In this document: piece after piece, positions 6,403 to 12,194 of the stretch | How the letters are laid out: each line of letters opens with the position of its first letter | Numbering within the stretch: the first letter of the stretch is position 1 | Origin: Thermodesulfobacteriales bacterium | GTDB taxonomy: Bacteria > Desulfobacterota_D > UBA1144 > Nemesobacterales > UBA2774 | Length of the DNA stretch: 12,194 nucleotides | Reading direction: 5' to 3' | Assembly (NCBI GenBank): GCA_004525335.1 | Contig: SPCL01000056.1 | Location: 1-12,194 of the forward strand | Translations under genes and position numbers: made by a program | Notes under the pieces: model-generated | The model's database searches: none | What the model was told of the DNA's origin: nothing | Seen by the model: the letters and a program-made list of their open reading frames with translations, nothing else

Positions 6403-6515
6403 AGCAAATTAACACTTTATTTGTCTAGTCCTCTTTCCATTTGCTCCGAATCTTCAGTTATAATTATTTTAGCGTTACTAACCTAGAATATTAATAACCT
6501 TAAGGAGAAACAGAG
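6403..6515. other. Intergenic gap after the AHSA1 stub
   Basis: This 113-nt non-coding gap holds AGCAAAT (6403-6409) facing ATTTGCT (6439-6445) across 29 nt, plus a TATAAT at 6459-6464 and a TAGAAT at 6484-6489. Either box could be a -10 box for the following lipoprotein gene, but neither has a convincing -35. It presumably contains the deletion junction of the AHSA1 gene. Confidence 0.35.
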
Positions 6516-8143
6516 ATGAAGAGGTCTAGACAGCTTCTTATACTTTTTGTATTTGTATCATTGATTTCTATTCTATCGATAGGCGGCTGTAATAATAACA
6601 GTTCCGATGGACAACCCATTCCCGAAGAAATAAGAGCTATCTTTGATAAAGATTTATATGATGGGTCAATCTGGGCTCTTCGTGTCGTAGATCTAGAAAC
6701 GGGCGAGCTTATTTATAATTTGAGATCCGATGACAATCTTTTTCTTGGTTCTGTGAGAAAAGTGTTTACGATTGGTGAAGCACTCGAGGCACTCGGTCCG
6801 GACTTTATGTTCCGCACACCTATTCACCGCCAGGGATCAGTAAATGGGGAAGGGGTACTCGAGGGCGATCTCATACTTGTGGCTAAGGGGGATCTCACAA
6901 TGGGAGGACGTCGAAATCCCAATGAAACGATGGCCATATCTAACTTTGACCATAACGAAGCTAACTCACTTGGAAACGCTGTACTAACAGCGCCCGACCC
7001 CCTTTGGGGTTATGACTCTTTGGCAGAGCAGATCGCAGAATCAGGAATAACAGAGATAACAGGAGAAATAATTGTTGACGACCGTCTCTTTGAACCTTTT
7101 GAGTTTCGAGGAGAGTTTGATGTTAGACCCATTTTTGTAAATGACGATTTGGTTGATGTGATAATTAACCCTACAAATCCCGGAGAATCTGCATCGGTTG
7201 ACCATAGACCGATGTCGGAGGCTTTCGGTGTAGATTCCAATTTAATAACAGTCGCGCCGGGTGAAGAAGAAGAGGTAGAGCTTGTTCCTGAGTTTCCGAG
7301 CTGTATTGGTTAAATAACTGTTTTGGAACTGTGACCGGAAGACTTCCTATTGATTTTATCCCTCCTTTAACACAAGCGTTTCCTCTGGTGCAAACATTTA
7401 GAATCGTAAGACCCGACAACTATGCGCGCACTGTGTTGATAGAAGCTCTACAAAGAGCCGGGGTTACAGTAAATGCTAACCCAGTGGGGCAAAATCCTGT
7501 TCAATTATTACCCCCACAAAATTCATATAGTCCTAACACTTTACTTGCTGAACTGGTCTCACTACCATATTCCGAATATGCAAAGCTTGTACTTAAAGTG
7601 AGCTACAATATAGGCTCAGATACAAGCTTGGTACTTTGGGGGCTTACAGAGGGAGTAGACAGTATGGACGATTCTCTAATTGTCGAAAGAGAGAACCTTA
7701 CGCAGAATATAGGCATTCCAGGTAATGAGTTTCTATTCTTTGACGGAAGTGGAGGAGGGCCTGCTACAGCCACTAATAAAGCGATACTTCAGATGCTAAA
7801 ATATAATAGCGAGCAGAGTTTCTTCCCTCAATTCTTAGATGCTTTGCCGATATTGGGCGTAGATGGGTCTCTTGGTTTTGTTACTTGTTTTGAAGTTGAT
7901 CCTACTCTAGCAGGTGCTAAAGGAAATGCATTCGCCAAGACAGGTACTTTCGCGACAGGTAATGAGAACGGGATTCTTCTCAAAGGACAGGCTCTGGGTG
8001 GTTATATAGATGCCAAAAGTGGTAGAAGGCTTATGTTTAATATGTTTGTAAATAATGTTCAATTAGGTTTTGATATTAGCGGTGTTCTTGAAGTGTTTCA
8101 AGACCAAGGGACTATTACAGCCATAATCTGGCGTGATAATTAA
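6516..8143 (+). pseudogene. PBP4-family (S13) D-Ala-D-Ala carboxypeptidase lipoprotein, frameshifted copy
   Basis: Two adjoining frames (6516-7313 and 7331-8143) together encode a PBP4/DacB-type penicillin-binding lipoprotein of about 542 residues that would trim or cleave peptidoglycan peptides. ATG 6516 follows AAGGAG. The signal peptide ends SIGG-Cys25, giving lipid attachment. Part one holds SVRK (Ser79 nucleophile, Lys82). Part two holds SYN (SxN) and KTG. At 7308-7320 the frame hits TAA after CIG. Adding one base there restores CIGLNNCFGTVTGRLP, which aligns with CIGFQGCIGKVQGQIP in the downstream paralogue. So one base is missing, by mutation or sequencing error. All catalytic motifs on both sides remain intact, so the break is recent. 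As read, the first product lacks SxN and KTG and would be inactive. Confidence 0.85.
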
Positions 8144-8182
8144 TATACGACAACAATAAAGACAAAAGGAGTAAAATTACCA

Positions 8183-9823
8183 ATGAGATTAAAATCTTTT
8201 GCCTTCCTAACTTTGATTATCTTTATGTCTATATTCTCTATAGGAGGCTGCAACAACAATTCTCAAACAGGGCAGGCCATACCTGAGGAAATTTTAGAGA
8301 TAATCAATGATGAATTTTACTCAAATGCGACTTGGAGTTTGAAAGTTGTTGATCTTGACACAGGGGAACTAATCTATCAATTAAATCCCGAAATCGTAGC
8401 TTTTACAGGTTCTGTAAGGAAGTTGTTTTCTGCCGGTCTCGTGCTAAACGAACTAGGACCGGATTTTAGATTCAAAACCCCGGTATACCGGACAGCAACA
8501 GTTGATTCGGACGGAGTGCTTGATGGGAATCTCATTTTAGTTGCCTCTGGTGATTTGACCCTTGGTGGAAGAAATACCGAAGAGGGAACGATTGCTTTCA
8601 CAAATTTTGATCATGTAGATGCTAACCCTCTAGGGAGCGCTATCTTAACTCCCCAGGACCCGCTCACTGGTATCGATGAATTGGCACAGCAGGTTGCAGA
8701 TTCGGGCATCAAAGTTGTAAATGGCGATGTAGTAATTGATGACCGGCTGTTTGATCAGTTTGTAGTGCCTAACGACAAAAGGCTTATTTCTCCAATAGTG
8801 ATAAATGACAATTTAATAGACGTTACTATTATCCCAACTATTCCAGGAGAACCCGCAATGGTTACCTGGCGACCCGAAAGTGCTGCTTTCAATATAGAAG
8901 CTGATGTAGTTACAGTAGCGGAAGGAGAAAAGGAAGATGTTAAGTTGTCTTCAGCTGAGCCAACATGTATTGGATTTCAAGGTTGTATCGGTAAAGTGCA
9001 AGGACAAATCCCTGTGGGCTTTAAGCCGGATTTATTAGGTGTTGAAACCCTGGTTCAGACTTTTAAGATTGACAATCCTACAGCCTATGCCCGTACTGTG
9101 TTTATAGAGGCTCTCCAAAGAGCTGGAGTTACTGTTAATACAAATTTAATAGGGCAGAATCCTAAGCAGAAATTACCAACAGAAGCCTCCTATACTCCAC
9201 AAACACTTGTTGCTGAGTTTGTATCACTCCCTTTCTCAGAAACCACAAAGCTGGTGCTAAAAGTAAGTCACAATTATGGGGCAAATTTGAATCTAATATT
9301 ATTTGGAGTGTCTCAAGGTGTAAAAACTGTTCAATACGCTCTTGAAGTTGAAAGAGAGACGTTGATAAAAGATTTTGGAATTAATGGAAACAGTTTTAAC
9401 TTTCCTACAAATGGTAGTGGTAGCCCCGACAGTCAGGCCTCTCCTGATGCAATTATTCAACTTCTTACCGAAATGAGGGGACTTGAGGTATTTGAGCCAT
9501 ATTTTGTTTCATTTCCTATATTAGGTGTAGACGGATCTTTGGCTACTGTAGGGAAGAATCCTCCTCCTGAGCCTCCCAACCCTATTATTGCACAGGCTTA
9601 TGGAGAGGTATTTGCTAAAACCGGCACTACAGCAAAATCTGTGGATCAGGAGATATTCTTAGTAGCGCAGAACTTCGCTGGTTATATAGATTCTAAAAGT
9701 GGAAGACGTCTTGCCTATGTAGTAATGGTTAATAATGTAGGAATCATAACGGATATTAATGATATACTTCGGGTATTTAACGATCAGGGAGAAGTTTCTG
9801 CGCTAATATTTAAAGAGAATTGA
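8183..9823 (+). CDS. PBP4-family (S13) D-Ala-D-Ala carboxypeptidase/endopeptidase lipoprotein
   Basis: A 546-residue intact paralogue of the preceding gene. The start at ATG 8183 follows AAGGAGT. Residues 1-22 are a lipoprotein signal peptide ending SIGG before Cys23, so the enzyme should be anchored to a membrane in the envelope. The serine acyl-enzyme motifs are SVRK (Ser77, Lys80), SHN (362-364) and KTG (479-481), with the large insertion between SxxK and SxN typical of S13. Cys262 and Cys268 may pair. It should hydrolyse D-Ala-D-Ala bonds or peptide crosslinks in peptidoglycan, in the same process as MepA nearby. The gene lies 39 nt after its paralogue, probably co-transcribed. The E. coli relative (DacB) is a secreted 477-residue protein, so lipidation is a difference. 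Confidence 0.9.
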   Translation: MRLKSFAFLTLIIFMSIFSIGGCNNNSQTGQAIPEEILEIINDEFYSNATWSLKVVDLDTGELIYQLNPEIVAFTGSVRKLFSAGLVLNELGPDFRFKTPVYRTATVDSDGVLDGNLILVASGDLTLGGRNTEEGTIAFTNFDHVDANPLGSAILTPQDPLTGIDELAQQVADSGIKVVNGDVVIDDRLFDQFVVPNDKRLISPIVINDNLIDVTIIPTIPGEPAMVTWRPESAAFNIEADVVTVAEGEKEDVKLSSAEPTCIGFQGCIGKVQGQIPVGFKPDLLGVETLVQTFKIDNPTAYARTVFIEALQRAGVTVNTNLIGQNPKQKLPTEASYTPQTLVAEFVSLPFSETTKLVLKVSHNYGANLNLILFGVSQGVKTVQYALEVERETLIKDFGINGNSFNFPTNGSGSPDSQASPDAIIQLLTEMRGLEVFEPYFVSFPILGVDGSLATVGKNPPPEPPNPIIAQAYGEVFAKTGTTAKSVDQEIFLVAQNFAGYIDSKSGRRLAYVVMVNNVGIITDINDILRVFNDQGEVSALIFKEN

Positions 9824-9872
9824 TAAAGTATTATTCTTTTTTGATAACTAAAACTGTATATAGTTGGTATAA

Positions 9873-9902
9873 TTGAAAGAAAGTTTGTCCGAGTATTATA
9901 AT
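9873..9902 (+). promoter_or_regulatory. Candidate promoter of the antiporter-pqiA unit
   Basis: TTGAAA (9873-9878) and a perfect TATAAT (9897-9902) are separated by 18 nt. They lie in the 145-nt gap after the lipoprotein gene, about 67 nt upstream of the antiporter start, so this is a good housekeeping-type promoter. No clear intrinsic terminator separates the gap from the upstream gene. Confidence 0.55.
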
Positions 9903-9968
9903 TGTAATATTGGGGTTTATACTCATTATTAAAGAGATGATCAGATTATGAAAAGGACAAACTAGAAG

Positions 9969-11426
9969 TTGAACTATCCCATTGAATATATACTTTTCGG
10001 CGCTTCTCTATTATTGCTTCTGAGCATTATAGCCAGCAAAGTTGCTTCTATAATTCGTGTTCCAGCCCTTATTATATTCATCCTGGTTGGAATGGCTGCG
10101 GGCTCTGAAGGGCCTGGAGGGATAGAGTTTGATGACGCCTGGGTAGCGCAGTTCTTAGGTGTGATAGCGCTTGCTTTCATTATCTTCTCTGGTGGACTTC
10201 ACTCGAGCTGGAAAAGCGTGTCTCCTGTACTCTGGACAGGAGTTTCTTTATCAACAATTGGAGTTTTCCTGACCGCTATCTTAGTAGGTCTATTTGTTTA
10301 TTACCTTCTAGATTTCTCAATATTAATGGCTTTATTACTTGGTGCCATTGTCTCCTCCACTGATGCCGCAGCAGTATTTTCTGTAATGAGCTCAAGCGGC
10401 ACCAAATTAAAAGGCAGCCTAAAAGACTTGCTAGAATTTGAGTCTGCAAGCAACGACCCGATGGCCGTTATTTTAACATTGGGTTTTATCCATCTTATAA
10501 CCAATCCAGAGGCCTCAATCTGGAGTATGGTCTTGCTGTTAATTCAACAAATGGTTCTTGGAATCGTAATAGGTCTTATTATGGGGAAAGCCATCGTGTT
10601 TACTGTAAACAGACTCAGGTTAAATTTTGAGGGCCTATATCCTGTACTTACACTAGCACTTGTAATCTTTACATATGGCCTTACAGCATCGATTGGCGGA
10701 AGCGGCTTTCTGGCTGTCTATATAGCAGGACTTATTTTGGGAGGAAGTGATTTTATCCATAAACAGAGTCTTACCAGGTTTCATGACGGCCTTGCTTGGC
10801 TCATGCAAATCACAATGTTTTTAATACTGGGACTTCTTGTTTTTCCTTCAAGGCTATTTCCTATAATAGTTTCTGGCATCTTGATTTCTCTCTTTCTTAT
10901 TATCATTGCACGTCCAATCGGTGTATTTATATCACTGCCGTTTGGAAAGAACAGTCTCAAGGAGAAAACCTTTATTTCTTGGGTTGGACTGCGTGGCGCG
11001 GTTCCGATTATACTTGCCACGTTTCCTCTTCTTGCAGGCGTTCCCAAAGCCGACATTTTATTTAACATCGTATTTTTTATTGTAATCACATCAGTTCTAA
11101 TTCAGGGAACAACTATTGCTTTAGCTGCAAAATTGCTTGGTGTTAATGCCCCGGAAACCAAGACCAAAACTGAACATGTGGAGTTTGAGTTTCATTACGA
11201 TGAAAATAGCCAAAAAATAGAATTAGTGATCCCTCAGAATTCAGAGGCTATTGGAAAGCAGTTGGTTGAACTCGGACTTCCAGAGAGCGCAATAATTATC
11301 CTTATTAAAAGAGAGGACAAATCGATAGTTCCACGCGGCGGTACCATAATTGAACCTCAGGATAAGTTGCTGATTCTAGCTGAGAATGATGATCTTCCCA
11401 AAATAAAATCCATATTTGGAATCTAA
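9969..11426 (+). CDS. CPA1-type K+/Na+:proton antiporter with RCK_C domain (NhaP2/CvrA-like)
   Basis: A 485-residue inner-membrane cation/proton antiporter. About twelve hydrophobic segments fill residues 5-392, with the CPA1 landmarks SSTDAAAVFSVM (Asp132), LEFESASNDPMAV (Glu158, Asn162-Asp163, the expected ion/proton site) and WVGLRGAVPI (338-347). Residues about 405-485 form a TrkA-C/RCK_C domain (ending PQDKLLILAENDDLPKIKSIFG), which in relatives binds a regulatory ligand. E. coli NhaP2 (CvrA) is about 578 residues with an extra C-terminal region, absent here. The likely role is K+ or Na+ extrusion and pH/volume homeostasis; the ion is not determined. The start is TTG 9969, with AGAAG just before it; the next Met is residue 42, inside the second helix, so a shorter start is unlikely. 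Confidence 0.9.
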   Translation: MNYPIEYILFGASLLLLLSIIASKVASIIRVPALIIFILVGMAAGSEGPGGIEFDDAWVAQFLGVIALAFIIFSGGLHSSWKSVSPVLWTGVSLSTIGVFLTAILVGLFVYYLLDFSILMALLLGAIVSSTDAAAVFSVMSSSGTKLKGSLKDLLEFESASNDPMAVILTLGFIHLITNPEASIWSMVLLLIQQMVLGIVIGLIMGKAIVFTVNRLRLNFEGLYPVLTLALVIFTYGLTASIGGSGFLAVYIAGLILGGSDFIHKQSLTRFHDGLAWLMQITMFLILGLLVFPSRLFPIIVSGILISLFLIIIARPIGVFISLPFGKNSLKEKTFISWVGLRGAVPIILATFPLLAGVPKADILFNIVFFIVITSVLIQGTTIALAAKLLGVNAPETKTKTEHVEFEFHYDENSQKIELVIPQNSEAIGKQLVELGLPESAIIILIKREDKSIVPRGGTIIEPQDKLLILAENDDLPKIKSIFGI

Positions 11427-11454
11427 TTATATATACTTTTCTTCATCTTGACTC

Positions 11455-12039
11455 ATGTTGAAAAATATTCTAGCAGTTATATATAACAAGAAAAATAGTA
11501 ATATTATTGCTGCGGTAGCGATAATTTGTTCTGCGCTATTACTGATCGGCGCTTTTTACTATCCCTTTATAAAATCTACTTTTAGTGTGGATTTTCCCGA
11601 CTGGATACCCAATTGGTTTAGCCTGCACGATGAGCTTGAAGAGTGGATTGTAAAAAAAGGTAAGATACCTGTAGGCAATCAATACTTACTGGGCATTATT
11701 AAGTCTCTATTTGCAGATAGGTCATTTTTCCTGGGGATTATTATCTTTCTTTTCTCTGTAGTATTCCCGATACTAAAGATAGTGCTTTGCGCAGTTGCTC
11801 TAATCTCTTTTCAAAAAACAGATGCCAAAGACAAAATAATTAAGGCTATAGGTTATGTCTCAAAATGGTCAATGGCTGACGTTTTTATAGTTGCTGTAAT
11901 TATTGTGATGTTTAAAGCAAAAGGATTTAACTTTAAGTTTACAGCTGAACCGGGAATTTATTTTTATGCTATTTCGGCAATCCTTTCCTCACTTGCTATA
12001 TTGCTCATCATGCGTCAATTTGGATCGGAAAGAGCTTAG
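11455..12039 (+). CDS. PqiA-like inner-membrane protein, single unit
   Basis: A 194-residue membrane protein with four hydrophobic segments (about 17-38, 92-118, 139-154, 166-187). It carries the PqiA/YebS landmarks FPILK (104-108) and KWSMADVFIVA (137-147). E. coli PqiA is roughly twice as long, with two such units and zinc-ribbon segments; this is one unit with no cysteine knuckles. PqiA-type proteins partner with MCE-domain proteins (PqiB) in lipid transport across the envelope, but no MCE gene lies in the window before the IS element. The residues between helices 1 and 2 (about 40-90) form a large periplasmic-type loop. It begins 28 nt after the antiporter, with no clear ribosome binding site, and is probably read from the same transcript. 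Confidence 0.82.
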   Translation: MLKNILAVIYNKKNSNIIAAVAIICSALLLIGAFYYPFIKSTFSVDFPDWIPNWFSLHDELEEWIVKKGKIPVGNQYLLGIIKSLFADRSFFLGIIIFLFSVVFPILKIVLCAVALISFQKTDAKDKIIKAIGYVSKWSMADVFIVAVIIVMFKAKGFNFKFTAEPGIYFYAISAILSSLAILLIMRQFGSERA

Positions 12040-12056
12040 TCAATTGTAAAAAGTTA

Positions 12057-12194
12057 GGGGCTGTCCTAGATAACAGAGAAAGGTTATCATAACAGTCATA
12101 CGAAAGAGCAGATTAAACAAGGATAAGCAGCAGCGTTTGATGGAGCACTTTATATCGGGTTCTACTGCAAGGTGTGCCGCGGAACTTGTGAGAG
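12057..12194 (+). mobile_element. Left end of an IS1595-family (IS1016-like) insertion sequence, cut by window edge
   Basis: GGGGCTGTCCTAGATAAC at 12057 resembles the terminal inverted repeat of IS1016-like members, and a matching transposase N-terminus follows about 40 nt in. The right end lies outside the window. If the element begins at 12057, the adjacent 8 nt AAAAGTTA (12049-12056) would be the target duplication expected for this family. Confidence 0.7.
12098..12194 (+). CDS. IS1595-family transposase, N-terminal part
   Basis: The frame reads RKSRLNKDKQQRLMEHFISG then STARCAAELVR up to the window edge, which is the helix-turn-helix start of IS1016/ISXO2-like transposases (DDE type with an N-terminal zinc-ribbon/HTH region). 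The aligned first residue, Met in relatives, corresponds to ATA at 12098. From the in-frame stop at 12071 to the Met codon in RLMEH there is no ATG or GTG, and the only TTG is the codon just before that Met. The start may therefore be a rare ATA or ATC, or the element may be degenerate. Only about 32 codons are visible, so intactness cannot be judged. Confidence 0.7.
   Translation, partial: MRKSRLNKDKQQRLMEHFISGSTARCAAELVR

Noticed and set aside
7305..7320. Programmed -1 ribosomal frameshift in the PBP4-like gene
   Set aside because: No X-XXY-YYZ slippery heptamer precedes the TAA, no obvious stimulatory hairpin is seen, and the intact paralogue needs no shift. Simple base loss is the easier explanation.
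7171..7419. Minus-strand open frame across the PBP4-like break
   Set aside because: It lies antisense to both halves of the PBP4-like gene, and the plus-strand halves align with the paralogue. There is no start signal.
9824..9870. Weak stem AACTA/TAGTT as a terminator after the second lipoprotein gene
   Set aside because: Only five pairs, A+T-rich, and no T-run after it. The T-run present lies upstream of the stem.
10781..11089. Open frame of about 100 codons on the minus strand inside the antiporter gene
   Set aside because: It is antisense to the strongly recognisable CPA1 core, is basic and low in family-like motifs, and has no ribosome binding site. It is a shadow of codon bias in the real gene.

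Overview
The window is about 12.2 kb of AT-rich bacterial DNA. Several genes point to a Gram-negative envelope: a MepA-type murein endopeptidase, a PqiA-like membrane protein, a tandem pair of PBP4-family (S13) lipoproteins, and an extra small cysteine-rich lipoprotein. The species cannot be fixed from the sequence. An uncultured AT-rich proteobacterium-like lineage would fit, but that is inference.

Layout. 1-757: the 3' part of an unrecognised gene overlaps by 8 nt a small lipoprotein with a twin CX3C cysteine pattern. 815-1979 (minus): a TetR/AcrR regulator lies upstream of an AhpD/carboxymuconolactone-decarboxylase-like protein, with a palindrome before each gene. 2085-3095 (minus): an uncharacterised polytopic membrane protein with conserved-looking histidines. 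3266-3539: a VanZ-like gene that is cut short. 3576-4994: a beta-CASP metallo-beta-lactamase-fold RNA-processing nuclease, convergent with and exactly abutting mepA (4995-5819, minus). 5900-6402: an ArsR-type repressor with a near-consensus promoter, two matching operator-like repeats and a predicted leaderless mRNA. It is followed by a 36-codon stub of its usual AHSA1/SRPBCC partner. 6516-9823: two tandem PBP4-like lipoproteins; the first is broken by one missing base, the second is intact. 9969-12039: a CPA1-type NhaP2/CvrA-like cation/proton antiporter with a C-terminal RCK_C domain, then a single-unit PqiA-like protein. 12057-12194: the left end of an IS1595-family (IS1016-like) insertion sequence running off the window.

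How the parts relate. Envelope and peptidoglycan functions dominate: MepA cleaves crosslinks, and the S13 lipoproteins should be D,D-carboxypeptidases/endopeptidases. PqiA and the antiporter sit in the inner membrane. Two small regulatory units, TetR-AhpD and ArsR-AHSA1, are interspersed. Three genes (VanZ-like, AHSA1, first PBP4) look damaged and an IS is present, so the segment appears to be decaying, unless some breaks are sequencing errors. I see no CRISPR array, tRNA, rRNA or obvious new multi-gene defence system. The most distinctive signals are the leaderless, doubly-operated arsR start beside a lost effector gene and the one-base break in a tandem paralogue.
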